From: JAPOUP01 sp965221405
GTDB taxonomy: Bacteria > Pseudomonadota > Alphaproteobacteria > Rhodobacterales > Rhodobacteraceae
Assembly: GCA_965221405.1 (NCBI GenBank)
Contig: CBDCSE010000002.1
Location: 496,001-560,000, forward strand
Reading direction: 5' to 3'
Length of the DNA stretch: 64,000 nt
Positions 51,811 through 61,126 of the stretch are shown piece after piece (the stretch's first letter is position 1; each line of letters opens with the position of its first letter). Position numbers and translations under genes: made by a program. The notes under the pieces were generated by a model. It worked only from the letters and a program-made list of their open reading frames with translations, searched no databases and was not told the origin of the DNA.

Positions 51811-52839
51811 ATGTCTGCTATCCTTCGTCTTCTTTCGCGGCGGCTCGGCATCTCCCTGATCGTGCTCGCCGGTGTTTCCGTGCTGATCTTCGGCATCGCA
51901 CGGGTGATTCCCGGCGATCCGGCGCGAATCGCGCTGGGGCCGAACGCGACCGAAGAGCAGGTGACCAACCTACGCGAGGCACTGCACCTCAACGACCCGT
52001 TCGTGGTTCAATACGGATATTTCGTGGCCGATCTTCTGAGGGGCGATCTCGGCGTCTCGCTCTATACCAACCGCCCGGTAACGCTGGACATCGCGCAGTT
52101 CCTGCCGGCGACGCTGGAACTCGTGCTCTTTGCAGGGGTTCTGATGATCGGCATCGGACTGCCGCTCGGCATTTGGTCGGCGAGCCATCGAGGGCGCTGG
52201 CCGGACCATCTGATACGTGTTGTCGCGCTCCTCGGTGTCTCCGCGCCGAGCTTCGTCTGGGCAGTGATCCTGATGCTCCTGTTCGCGTTCTTCCTGCCCA
52301 TCTTTCCAGTCGCCGGACGGATCACCGACAGCTTCGAGATCACGCGCGTCACCGGTTTTCTGCTGATCGACACGCTGCTCGCCGGTAACGGCGCGGCCTT
52401 TGTCGATGCGCTACGGCACATTTTCCTACCCGCTTTCGCGCTGGCTGTCTCCGGTATCGGGCAGGCGGCGCGGCTGACGCGCGCGAACATGGTCGAAACC
52501 TACGACAGGCCCTATATCGAGATGGCCCGGGCCTACGGCTTCGCGGCGTGGCGTGTCGCCACGAAATACGCGTTCAAACCGTCGCTGATTCCCTCGCTGA
52601 CCATCATCGGGCTCGACTTCGCCGCCATGCTCGGGAACGCTTTTCTGGTTGAGGCCGTATTCGCCTGGCCGGGTCTCAGCCGCTACGGCGTCGCCGTGAT
52701 CCTCAGGAAGGACCTGAACGCGATCATCGGGACCGTGCTGATCATCTCTGCCACCTTTCTGATCGTGAACCTGATCGTCGACCTGCTGATCGCGTTCCTC
52801 AATCCGCGCATCCGTCATTCGGAGCGGGGTGCCCGATGA
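51811..52839 (+). CDS. ABC transporter permease, DppB-like
   Basis: A 342-residue BPD_transp_1 permease of the dipeptide/oligopeptide group. An N-terminal helix (RRLGISLIVLAGVSVLIFGI) and five more hydrophobic segments are visible, with RVIPGDPARIALGP after the first helix typical of DppB and the EAA-like loop MARAYGFAAWRVATKYAF. It pairs with the DppC-like permease encoded next, with which it overlaps by four bases. Confidence 0.93.
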   Translation: MSAILRLLSRRLGISLIVLAGVSVLIFGIARVIPGDPARIALGPNATEEQVTNLREALHLNDPFVVQYGYFVADLLRGDLGVSLYTNRPVTLDIAQFLPATLELVLFAGVLMIGIGLPLGIWSASHRGRWPDHLIRVVALLGVSAPSFVWAVILMLLFAFFLPIFPVAGRITDSFEITRVTGFLLIDTLLAGNGAAFVDALRHIFLPAFALAVSGIGQAARLTRANMVETYDRPYIEMARAYGFAAWRVATKYAFKPSLIPSLTIIGLDFAAMLGNAFLVEAVFAWPGLSRYGVAVILRKDLNAIIGTVLIISATFLIVNLIVDLLIAFLNPRIRHSERGAR

Positions 52840-53669
52840 GACGGACGGCCATCATCCTGCTTCGCAACCCGCTATCGCTGCTCGGTGCCGCTCTGGTGAC
52901 GGCGGTCATGCTTGCGGCGGTTCTCGCGGATTACATCGCGCCCTTCCCGGAACATCGGGGGGCGGTGGTCGACTTCGTCCACTTCAACCAGGGTCCAACG
53001 GCACGGCATATCATGGGTACCGATCTCGTGGGCCGCGATCTGTTCAGCCGCATCCTTTACGCCTTCCGCATCTCGCTGCTTCTGGGCGCGGTGGTGCTGG
53101 CCATCGCTCCGCCGATCGGCACCATTGTCGGGCTTCTCGCCGGCTACATTGGTGGCCGCGCCGAGTTCGCGCTCATGCGCCTGACGGATGTCTTTCTCTC
53201 GATTCCGCCGCTGGTGCTGGCAATCGCCATGATGGGCGTACTGGAGCCCACGCTCTTGAATGCCATGCTGGCGGTCACGGCGATGTGGTGGCCCTGGTAC
53301 GCGCGGCTCGTCTATAACATTACACGCTCCGAGCGCGAGGAGGGCTATGTACTTGCGGCGGAGGTCATAGGAGCCTCGACACTGCACATCACATTCCGGG
53401 AAATCCTGCCGAACTGCCTGCCGGCCATCATCACCAAGATGACTCTCGATATGGGCTTCGTCATCATAATCGCCTCCTCGCTCTCTTTCCTCGGCCTCGG
53501 CGTACAGCCGCCCACGCCGGATCTCGGCAGTATGGTGGCCGAAGGGGCACGCTATTTGCCGGACAGTTGGTGGCTGACGGTGTTTCCGGGCCTCGCGATT
53601 CTGATCGCGGTGTTCGGCTTCAATCTGATTGGCGATGCGCTGCGCGAGATCCTTGGGGCGGATCAGTGA
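52836..53669 (+). CDS. ABC transporter permease, DppC-like
   Basis: A 277-residue permease partner. First hydrophobic segment LSLLGAALVTAVMLAAVLAD, the GTDLVGRDLFSRILYAFRIS motif typical of DppC, and the EAA loop VLAAEVIGASTLHITFREIL. It overlaps both neighbours (ATGA at the start, GTGA at the end), implying strict translational coupling in the operon. Confidence 0.93.
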   Translation: MRRTAIILLRNPLSLLGAALVTAVMLAAVLADYIAPFPEHRGAVVDFVHFNQGPTARHIMGTDLVGRDLFSRILYAFRISLLLGAVVLAIAPPIGTIVGLLAGYIGGRAEFALMRLTDVFLSIPPLVLAIAMMGVLEPTLLNAMLAVTAMWWPWYARLVYNITRSEREEGYVLAAEVIGASTLHITFREILPNCLPAIITKMTLDMGFVIIIASSLSFLGLGVQPPTPDLGSMVAEGARYLPDSWWLTVFPGLAILIAVFGFNLIGDALREILGADQ

Positions 53670-54538
53670 GCGCGGTTCTGGAAATTCGCGACCTTCACCT
53701 GCGTTTTCGGGGCTATTCCGGAGTATCCGAGGTGCTGCACGGCATTTCGCTTGATATCCGGGTCGGCGAGCGGGTCGCGCTGGTGGGCGAGAGCGGATCG
53801 GGCAAGTCGGTGACCGCGCGGATCGTGCTCGGTCTCCTTCAGGAACTGCCTTACGCAGATGTCAGCGGCGGGCTCTTCCTTGAGAACGTCGACCTGAACC
53901 GGTTGAGCCGCCGCCAATGGCAAGGACTCCGCGGGACGTCGATCTCGATGATTTTCCAGGATCCGACCTCATCGCTGAATCCGGTCTTCACCGTAGGAAC
54001 CCAGTTTGCCGAGGTGCTTCGCCGCCGCGACCCCGGACTCGCACGCGAGGCTGTGGACAGTCGGGCGAGCGCACTCCTGAGGTCGGTCTCGATCCACGAC
54101 CATGCCCGGGTTCTTGGGGCCTATCCATTCCAGCTTTCGGGTGGCATGAACCAGAGGGTTGCAATCGCGATGGCGCTGGCCAACCATCCGGCGTTACTGA
54201 TCGCCGACGAACCCGGAACGGCGCTCGACGTGACCGTACAGGCGCAGACGCTGAAACTGATGCACGATCTGGTCGAGCGGAGCGGAACCGCGGTCCTGTT
54301 CATTTCGCACAATCTGGGGGTGGTGCGGGAATTCGCAGACCGGGTTTTCGTCATCTATCGCGGACGTATCGTCGAGCAGGGACCCACGTCGGCGATCTTC
54401 GAGGCTCCCGGGCATTCCTATACCCGTGCGCTGATGGCGGCGGTGCCGCGCATCACCGGCGGCGGACTTCCGGAACTCAACGGCAGGGAGGCGGCGTTCC
54501 TCGACCCGGTGGTGGTGCATGAGGGAGGCCAGGCATGA
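53666..54538 (+). CDS. ABC transporter ATPase, DppD-like
   Basis: A 290-residue ATPase starting at a GTG that overlaps the permease stop. Walker A LVGESGSGKSVTAR, Q-loop ISMIFQDPTSSLNPVF, signature LSGGMNQRVAIAMAL, Walker B LLIADEPGTALDV and the switch His in FISHNLGVVREFADR. The C-terminus shows the shortened oligopeptide-type extension (HSYTRALMAAVP). It works with the DppF-like ATPase as a heterodimer. Confidence 0.93.
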   Translation: MSAVLEIRDLHLRFRGYSGVSEVLHGISLDIRVGERVALVGESGSGKSVTARIVLGLLQELPYADVSGGLFLENVDLNRLSRRQWQGLRGTSISMIFQDPTSSLNPVFTVGTQFAEVLRRRDPGLAREAVDSRASALLRSVSIHDHARVLGAYPFQLSGGMNQRVAIAMALANHPALLIADEPGTALDVTVQAQTLKLMHDLVERSGTAVLFISHNLGVVREFADRVFVIYRGRIVEQGPTSAIFEAPGHSYTRALMAAVPRITGGGLPELNGREAAFLDPVVVHEGGQA

Positions 54539-55341
54539 CACCTCTTCTCTCGTTAAGGCATGTCAGCAAGACCTTCGGCTCCGGATCCCGCGCGGTACAT
54601 GCCGTTCGTGATGTCAGTTTCGACGTGATGCAGGGTGAATGCCTGGCCGTGGTGGGCGAGAGCGGGTCGGGCAAGACCACGCTCGCCAACATCATCCTCG
54701 GCGTCCTCGAACAATCCTCGGGCGAGATCCGGTTAGATGGCAACTGTCTGCCCGCCCGCCGCACGCTGGAGCACCGCAGCGCGATTCAACTTGTCCAGCA
54801 GAACCCGCTGTCGTCGCTGAACCCCAAGCGGTCTGTCGGGGCCTCAGTCAGGCTTGGCCTTGATGTCTTCGGCATCGGCAGACGCTCGGATCGCTGGCGT
54901 CTGGTCGAGAACGCGCTGGAAGAGGTCGGTCTGCCGGGTAGCTTCCGGCGGCGCCCGCCAGCGGCCCTGTCGGGTGGCCAGTGCCAGCGCGTTGCGATCG
55001 CCCGCGCACTCGCCTGCCAATCCCGCCTGGTGATTCTCGACGAGCCGACCTCCGCGCTTGACGTTCTGGTGCAGGCGCGCGTGCTTAGTCTCCTGGACGG
55101 TCTGAGGCGCACGAAGGGCCTCAGCTACGTCTTCATCACGCATGACCTCTCTGTCGTGCGCAACGTGGCCGATAGAGTTGCCGTATTCCACTCGGGCGAA
55201 TTGGTTGAGTGCGCGGAGACCGGAGCGATCTTCGAGAACCCGAGGGTGGCCTATACCCGCCAGCTGATCCGCGCGGTACCGGTTATCACCGATGCGGAAC
55301 TGGATTTGAGGAAATCGCTGTCAGGAGGATTGGCTGCATGA
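54535..55341 (+). CDS. ABC transporter ATPase, DppF-like
   Basis: A 268-residue ATPase. Walker A VVGESGSGKTTLAN, Q-loop IQLVQQNPLSSLNPKRSV, signature LSGGQCQRVAIARALAC, Walker B LVILDEPTSALDV and the switch His in VFITHDLSVVRNVADR. It completes the five-gene importer. The start overlaps the DppD-like stop and the end overlaps the GAF gene (ATGA). Confidence 0.93.
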   Translation: MTPLLSLRHVSKTFGSGSRAVHAVRDVSFDVMQGECLAVVGESGSGKTTLANIILGVLEQSSGEIRLDGNCLPARRTLEHRSAIQLVQQNPLSSLNPKRSVGASVRLGLDVFGIGRRSDRWRLVENALEEVGLPGSFRRRPPAALSGGQCQRVAIARALACQSRLVILDEPTSALDVLVQARVLSLLDGLRRTKGLSYVFITHDLSVVRNVADRVAVFHSGELVECAETGAIFENPRVAYTRQLIRAVPVITDAELDLRKSLSGGLAA

Positions 55342-55835
55342 TGGAGATCACCGATGCCCTCGCCGTCGCCCGGGACCAGCCCGAAACGACCTATCGGACG
55401 CTGGAGCGGCTGGTCGACCGGACGATCGGCGTCAAGCTCTTCACGCTGATGGAGATCGATCATAATCGGGATGTCGCCCGGCGGAGTTACACCAACATGC
55501 CGGACATCTATCCTATCGAGGGCGAAAAACCTCTAATGCGGAACCGCTGGTCCGAAATCGTGGACCAGCGTCATGAGATCTTCGTCGCCAACACTTTCGA
55601 GGAGATCGCGGAGGTTTTCGCGGACCACGAGCTGATCCGGTCGATTGGATGCGAAAGCTGCCTGAACCTTCCCATAGTCATCCGGGGTAGGCTACGCGGC
55701 ACACTGAACTGCCTGCACGAAGCGGGACATTACACGTCCGACCGTGTCGAGGTCGCGCGGTCGCTGAAACCCGCCGGGGCACTGGCCTTTCTGATGGCGG
55801 AAACAATCCGGAACGAGGGAGGTGCCAATGGGTAG
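55338..55835 (+). CDS. Small GAF-domain protein within the hydantoinase operon
   Basis: A 165-residue stand-alone GAF-type protein: ETTYRTLERLVDRTIGVKLF, then TLMEIDHNRDVARRSYTNMP, CESCLNLPIVIRGRLRGTLN and CLHEAGHYTSDRV. Sensory domains of this fold bind small molecules or nucleotides, but this protein has no output domain. Its overlaps with the ATPase (ATGA) and with hyuA (8 bp) tie it to the transport and hydrolysis genes. It may sense the substrate or act as a catabolic accessory protein; the Cys-x2-Cys in CESC is notable. Function unproven. Confidence 0.85.
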   Translation: MMEITDALAVARDQPETTYRTLERLVDRTIGVKLFTLMEIDHNRDVARRSYTNMPDIYPIEGEKPLMRNRWSEIVDQRHEIFVANTFEEIAEVFADHELIRSIGCESCLNLPIVIRGRLRGTLNCLHEAGHYTSDRVEVARSLKPAGALAFLMAETIRNEGGANG

Positions 55836-57903
55836 GGTTACCCGCCGCGTGGCAACCGATGTCGGCGGCACGTTCACCGACCTGGTCTGCATCGAGACAG
55901 ATGTGGACGCCGGTACCAGCCGGATCGTGATGGCCAAGTCCGACACCACACCACCCGATTTCGAGAAGGGCGTGCTGGACGTTCTCGAAAGAGGCGGGAT
56001 TGACCCCTCGGGAGTCGACTTCCTGGCACACGGCACCACGGTCGTGATCAATGCTCTAACGGAGCGCAAGGGCGTTCGGGTGGGGCTCGTCACCACCGAG
56101 GGTTTTCGGGACACGCTGGAAATCGCGCGCGGCAACCGACCGGACTTCTTTAACCTGCACTACGAAAAGCCCCCGCCTTTCGTGCCACGCCACCTGCGTG
56201 CGGAGCTGCCGGGCCGGATGACCTATACCGGTGCGGAGCGCACGCCACTCGATCTCTCGGGCCTACCCGCGATCCTTGACGCCTTCCGCGCGGAGGGGGT
56301 CGAAGCCGTGGCGATAAGTTTCCTTCATTCCTACGCCAACACCGCCCACGAGGAGGCCGCGCTGGCCGAGGTGGGACGTCTCTGGCCCGGAATCCCGGCA
56401 GTCTGCTCGCACCAGATCACCCGCGAATGGCGGGAATACGAGCGAACGAACACCACCGTTCTGTCGGCCTATGTGCAGCCGGTGGCGGCACGTTATCTCC
56501 GCAGGCTCGACAAAAGCCTCGCATCGCGGGGCTTCGGCGGACGCCCCTATATCATGCAATCGAACTGCGGGGTGGACTCGCTTGACGCCACCTCGCGCAC
56601 GCCGATCACCATGGTCGAGAGCGGTCCGTCCTCGGGTTTCTGGGGGGCGGCGGAACTGGGTCGGCTTATCGGCGAACCGAACGTGCTGGGACTCGACATC
56701 GGCGGAACCACCGCGAAGTGCTCGCTTATCGAGAACGGCGAGGTCCGTATCATGACGGACTACTGGATCGAGCGCAGCCGCAAGTCGGCAGGCTACCCGA
56801 TCATGGTGCCCGTGGTTGACCTGGTCGAGATTGGCAATGGCGGTGGCTCGATCGCCTGGGTCGATGATTTCGGCAAGCTCCACGTCGGGCCGCAATCGGC
56901 CGGCGCGTTACCCGGCCCGGCGGCATACGGCAGGGGCGGCACCGAGGCGACGACGACCGACGCCAATCTCTGGCTCGGACGGATCAACCGTGACTATTTC
57001 TGCGGTGGCGCCATACAGGCGGACATGGACGCCGCCGAGAGATCGATCAGGTCACTGGGCTCGAAGCTCGGCGTCGCACCGGATCAGGCGGCCGAGGGCA
57101 TTATCCGAATCGCCAACAACAACATGGTCAATGCGCTGAAACTGGTGTCTCTGAACCGGGGCTTCGACACACGGGACTTCACGCTTCTGGCCTTCGGCGG
57201 CGGCGGGGCCATGCACGCGGTGGCATTGGGCCAGGAACTGCAGGTCAGGAAGGTTGTGGTGCCCGCCGCCGCCAGCGTCTTCTCGGCCTGGGGCATGATG
57301 ATGTCGGACCTGCGCCGGGACTATTTCGTGACGCATCTTGTCGAACTGGGCCAGGACGCCGGCGACGAGATCGAGGGGGCCTTCGCCGAAGCGGAGGCCA
57401 AAGCCCTGGCAACCTTCGCTGACGAGGGTGTCGGTGCGGAGCGGATCGGCTTTCTGCGCTACGGCAAGTTCCGTTACCAAAACCAGGAGCACACGACCGA
57501 GGTCTTGCTCCGGGAGGGCGCGGTCACCGACGTGGGTCTCGCGCGCATCGCCGAGGATTTCCACAAGACCTACGAGCGCGAATACACCTACCGGTTGGGC
57601 GCTCCCGTCGAGATGGTGGGTATCCACCTCGTGGCAAAGGCCGAGGTGGGCAAGCTCGAGATGCGCCCTGAGCCGTCCGGCGGGTCCGACGCCTCGTGCG
57701 CGGTCAAGGGGCGGCGCATGGTCGACTACACACCGGACGGCAGGCACGAGGCCACGCTCTATGACGGCGCAGCGTTGCGCGCCGGCATGGCATTCAGGGG
57801 CCCGGCGATAATCGAGGACAGCGGCACAACCGCCGTGATCCATCCCGGCAACGCGGTGGAGGTTGACGCCTATCGCAACATCCACATCGCACTTCACGGC
57901 TGA
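55828..57903 (+). CDS. hyuA: Hydantoinase/5-oxoprolinase subunit A
   Basis: A 691-residue HyuA-type ATP-dependent amidohydrolase subunit with the ASKHA-like nucleotide folds: N-terminal ATDVGGTFTDLVCIE, VDFLAHGTTVVINALTERKG, then NVLGLDIGGTTAKCSLIENG in the second domain and LLAFGGGGAMHAVALGQEL. These enzymes open cyclic amides such as 5-oxoproline, hydantoins or N-methylhydantoin at the cost of ATP, with HyuB. ATG 55828 has GAGGGAGG. The GTG at 55822 is less well spaced. Substrate is not determinable from sequence. Confidence 0.93.
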   Translation: MGRVTRRVATDVGGTFTDLVCIETDVDAGTSRIVMAKSDTTPPDFEKGVLDVLERGGIDPSGVDFLAHGTTVVINALTERKGVRVGLVTTEGFRDTLEIARGNRPDFFNLHYEKPPPFVPRHLRAELPGRMTYTGAERTPLDLSGLPAILDAFRAEGVEAVAISFLHSYANTAHEEAALAEVGRLWPGIPAVCSHQITREWREYERTNTTVLSAYVQPVAARYLRRLDKSLASRGFGGRPYIMQSNCGVDSLDATSRTPITMVESGPSSGFWGAAELGRLIGEPNVLGLDIGGTTAKCSLIENGEVRIMTDYWIERSRKSAGYPIMVPVVDLVEIGNGGGSIAWVDDFGKLHVGPQSAGALPGPAAYGRGGTEATTTDANLWLGRINRDYFCGGAIQADMDAAERSIRSLGSKLGVAPDQAAEGIIRIANNNMVNALKLVSLNRGFDTRDFTLLAFGGGGAMHAVALGQELQVRKVVVPAAASVFSAWGMMMSDLRRDYFVTHLVELGQDAGDEIEGAFAEAEAKALATFADEGVGAERIGFLRYGKFRYQNQEHTTEVLLREGAVTDVGLARIAEDFHKTYEREYTYRLGAPVEMVGIHLVAKAEVGKLEMRPEPSGGSDASCAVKGRRMVDYTPDGRHEATLYDGAALRAGMAFRGPAIIEDSGTTAVIHPGNAVEVDAYRNIHIALHG

Positions 57904-57913
57904 GGAGGCGGAA

Positions 57914-59575
57914 ATGACCGGCGCGAACGATCCGATCACGCTCGAGATCATCCAGAACTCGTTGCAGGCCGCCGCAGACGAAATGTTCGCGGCGATGCGT
58001 AAGACGGCGATGTCCAGCATTATCTACGAGGTACTCGATATGGGCACCGGCATCACCGATGCCGAGGGGCGCATCGCTTCGTCAGGTGCCGGCATCCCCG
58101 CTTTCGTCGGGGTTCTCGACAAGTCCGTCCAACGGCTGCTCCGGAAGTTCGGCGGGCCCGGGGACATCCAGCCGGGCGACGTGTTCATCACCAACGATCC
58201 CTATCACGGCGGTGTCACCCACCTGAACGATCTCGTGCTGGCCATGCCGGTGTTCGCCGGGAGCGACCTGATCGCATGGGCCGCCAACATCGCGCATAAT
58301 TCCGATGTTGGCGGTATGGCCCCCGGTTCGCTGAGCGGCGATGCGACCGAGATTTTTCAGGAAGGACTGCGCCTACCCGGTGTCAAGTTGATCAATGGTG
58401 GCGAGACCGACGGGGCGGTGATGGATATCATCACCGTCAATTCGCGCATGCCCGACTTTCTCCTGGGCGACGTCTGGGCCGCTGTGGCCTCAGTCCGTAT
58501 CGGTGCGCGGAGATTGGAGGATCTGGCACTGAAGTACGGCGTGAGTACCTTCAACGCCGCCATGGAGAGTTTCTCGGCCTTTGGGGAAACCACCGCCAGG
58601 GCCGAACTCCGCAAGCTTCCGAAAGGCACGTTCGCGCTCAGTGAGGAGCAGGATGACGGACGGGTCTTCAACGTCAGCATCACGATCTCGGATGATGAAT
58701 TTACCGTCGATCTGCGCGACAACCCCGATCAGGATCCGGGTCCGACGAATACCAGCCGTGACGGCACAGTGGTCTGCGCCCAGATGGTCTTCAAGTCGCT
58801 CACGGATCCTGACACGCCCGCCAATGACGGATCGTTCCGGCCCCTGAAGGTTCTTACCCGCGAAGGGTCGGTATTCCACGCGAGGGAACCATCCGCCATC
58901 GGATTCTATTTCGAGACGGAGGTCAGGGTCTATGACCTGATCTGGCGCTGTCTGGCGCCGCACGTACCCGAACGCCTGCCGGCCGGACACTTCGCCTCCA
59001 TCTGCGGCACCTTTATCGGCGGCATTCATCCCGACACCGGGCGGCAATACACGATCATCGAACCCCAGCTCGGCGGTTGGGGGGCCTGGGAGGGGCGTGA
59101 CGGCAATCCGTGCGTCTTTTCGGGCTTTCATGGAGAGACCTACAATACGCCGGTCGAGATCTCCGAGAGTCGCAACGGGCTATTCGTCGATCGGATGGAA
59201 CTGAACACCGAGCCGGGCGGAGAGGGGAAGTTCGCCGGTGGCAGAGGGCTCCGGCTCGAATACCGGATCCGCACCAGCAACGGTTTTCTGACGGCTGGCT
59301 ACACGCGGTCATGCGTCCGGCCGTGGGCTCTCGAAGGCGGGGTGGAAGGATCCGGGAACTATGTTGAGGTACTCAAGACCGATGGCAGCGAGCAAAGGTA
59401 TTCCTTCGTCTCTGGCCTACCGGTCAACACCGACGACGTGATCCGCATCGTGACCTCCAGCGGCGGCGGTTACGGCGATCCCAAAGAGCGGGATGTCACG
59501 AGGGTGCGCGAGGATGTCAGGAACGGCTTGCTGTCGGCCGAAAGGGCGGCGGAGGTCTATGGATCAGTGTTCTGA
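57914..59575 (+). CDS. hyuB: Hydantoinase/5-oxoprolinase subunit B
   Basis: A 553-residue HyuB-type subunit: RKTAMSSIIYEVLDMGTGIT, ITNDPYHGGVTHLNDLVLAM, NTSRDGTVVCAQMVFKSLTD, YFETEVRVYDLIWR, and a complete C-terminal VTSSGGGYGDPKERDVTRVR. It completes the ATP-dependent amidohydrolase with HyuA, whose stop is 11 bp upstream. GAGGAGG precedes the ATG at 57914. A paralog with a shortened end lies at 61126. Confidence 0.93.
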   Translation: MTGANDPITLEIIQNSLQAAADEMFAAMRKTAMSSIIYEVLDMGTGITDAEGRIASSGAGIPAFVGVLDKSVQRLLRKFGGPGDIQPGDVFITNDPYHGGVTHLNDLVLAMPVFAGSDLIAWAANIAHNSDVGGMAPGSLSGDATEIFQEGLRLPGVKLINGGETDGAVMDIITVNSRMPDFLLGDVWAAVASVRIGARRLEDLALKYGVSTFNAAMESFSAFGETTARAELRKLPKGTFALSEEQDDGRVFNVSITISDDEFTVDLRDNPDQDPGPTNTSRDGTVVCAQMVFKSLTDPDTPANDGSFRPLKVLTREGSVFHAREPSAIGFYFETEVRVYDLIWRCLAPHVPERLPAGHFASICGTFIGGIHPDTGRQYTIIEPQLGGWGAWEGRDGNPCVFSGFHGETYNTPVEISESRNGLFVDRMELNTEPGGEGKFAGGRGLRLEYRIRTSNGFLTAGYTRSCVRPWALEGGVEGSGNYVEVLKTDGSEQRYSFVSGLPVNTDDVIRIVTSSGGGYGDPKERDVTRVREDVRNGLLSAERAAEVYGSVF

Positions 59576-59586
59576 AGGGGGGAAGG

Positions 59587-60384
59587 ATGGTCCGGATCAT
59601 GTATCTCAGCCCTGTCGCGCATAGAGCGGGGCATGACGAGCTTTTTGCCGAGATGGCGCGGAACTACAAGCTGGACGGAACCGAGGTGCATGTAACCTCC
59701 CTTCCTGACGATGTCGGCCGCTTCAGTCATATCGAGTACCGAAGCTACGAGGGCATGGTCACCTGCGGCATCATCCGGGCCGTGCGGCAGGCCGCGCGTG
59801 AGGGCTTCGATGCATTGGCCATCGGTTGCTTTTACGACACGGCTCTGGCCGAGGCCCGCGAGATTTCGGGCAGGATGATCGTGACCGCGCCCTGTGCCGC
59901 GTCCTGCGAGATCGCGGCAAGCCTGTGCAATCGGTTCGGCGTGATCGTCGGGCGGCGGAAATGGGTGGACCAGATGCAGGCGAGTGTCCATGCGCTCGGC
60001 CATCGTGACCGGCTGGCCGGATTCTACCATGTCGAGCTGGGCGTGACGGAGTTTCAGGAGGACCATGCGCACACCGGGCGCATGCTGATCGACGCCGGGA
60101 GGAGGGCGGTTGAGGAGGACTATGCCGAAGCGCTGATCCTCGGCTGTACCATGGAGGTCGGATTTTACGCGGAACTGGAGCGAAAGCTCGGCGTTCCGGT
60201 CATAGACCCGTCCATCGCGGCCCTGAAGCGGGCCGAATACGGTGCTGTCCTGAAACGCGATTGCGGCTGGCGACCTTCGCGCCGCTGGTCCTGCGAGGCG
60301 CCGCCTGAAGTCGAGATCGCCGCTATTGGAGGTTTCGACCGGGGTGAGGCTTTCGGTGGACGTATCGTGGTGCCCGCGCGATAG
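59587..60384 (+). CDS. Asp/Glu/hydantoin racemase family protein
   Basis: A 265-residue cofactor-independent racemase of the Asp/Glu/hydantoin group. The two catalytic Cys sit in ALAIGCFYDTALAEAREI and ALILGCTMEVGFYAEL; PCAASCEIAASLCNRFGVIV lies between. It would epimerise a hydantoin or amino acid so that both isomers can be hydrolysed by HyuAB. It is 11 bp downstream of hyuB. The C-terminal 30 residues are longer than in minimal members. Confidence 0.9.
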   Translation: MVRIMYLSPVAHRAGHDELFAEMARNYKLDGTEVHVTSLPDDVGRFSHIEYRSYEGMVTCGIIRAVRQAAREGFDALAIGCFYDTALAEAREISGRMIVTAPCAASCEIAASLCNRFGVIVGRRKWVDQMQASVHALGHRDRLAGFYHVELGVTEFQEDHAHTGRMLIDAGRRAVEEDYAEALILGCTMEVGFYAELERKLGVPVIDPSIAALKRAEYGAVLKRDCGWRPSRRWSCEAPPEVEIAAIGGFDRGEAFGGRIVVPAR

Positions 60385-60393
60385 GGAGAAGAC

Positions 60394-61126
60394 ATGTCAC
60401 GGACGGAGAAACGGATTTCGGCGCTTCGCGGACGGATACGGCTGGAGGCCATCCATCCGGTTAAATTGTGTCGGGAGCGCACATGCAGTGGCTGCCTGGA
60501 TTCGCTCCCCGCACCGACGGGCGTCCCTGTCTGCTCTGTGCCAGCATGTCGAGAGCCGCGCCGCTTATGCCGGAACTCAATGCGGAGGGGTCGCGCCGCG
60601 GCATCGATCCACCGTTCCGCGAATGGTCCGATGCGGCCTGGCCGTAAGTGGCGTTTCATGGTCCCAACCATCGGCCTGTTGCAAATGCGCAAGGATGATG
60701 AGTATGCCGTGCTCAAGCGAAACGCGCTGCTAGCCGATCAGGCGATGCGGGCGGGCTGGACCGCGGCGAACCCGGGTATGACGGAACTGGAGGTCACTGG
60801 GGTCATCCGTGCGCTTTTCTCCGCGCCGCTCCGCACTATCTTCGGGGCTGGCGGCAACGGTGCCATCCCGGTCACACCGTATCGGCAAAACCGTGTTACG
60901 GGACGGGGACGCGGTGGTAATGGATATCGGTACCGGGATGGACAGCTTTTCCAGCGACATCAAACGTATGGCCTTGCTGGATGCGCCGCCGGAGGGCTAT
61001 CTCGAAATACACGTCATCCTCGACCAGCCGGACCAGTTTGGCCTCCGTCTGGAGGAAATCGTGATCCGGCGCGGAGACGGACCGGAAATCCTGTCGGGGT
61101 TGCCCCATGATCCTAAGGTGATCTGA
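60394..61126 (+). pseudogene. M24 (creatinase/aminopeptidase P-type) peptidase, remnant
   Basis: Fragments of an M24 metallopeptidase in two frames. An N-terminal part beginning RISALRGRI is garbled. The start of the catalytic domain is MRKDDEYAVLKRNALLADQA, then AANPGMTELEVTGVIRALF; in the other frame LRDGDAVVMDIGTGMDSFSS and DIKRMALLDAPPEGYLEIHV keep one metal-ligand Asp pair. The text then jumps to EEIVIRRGDGPEILSGLPHD, the end of the family. At least one frameshift and a large central deletion remove the remaining ligands. It once hydrolysed an amidine, peptide or creatine-like substrate, consistent with the operon. Confidence 0.75.
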
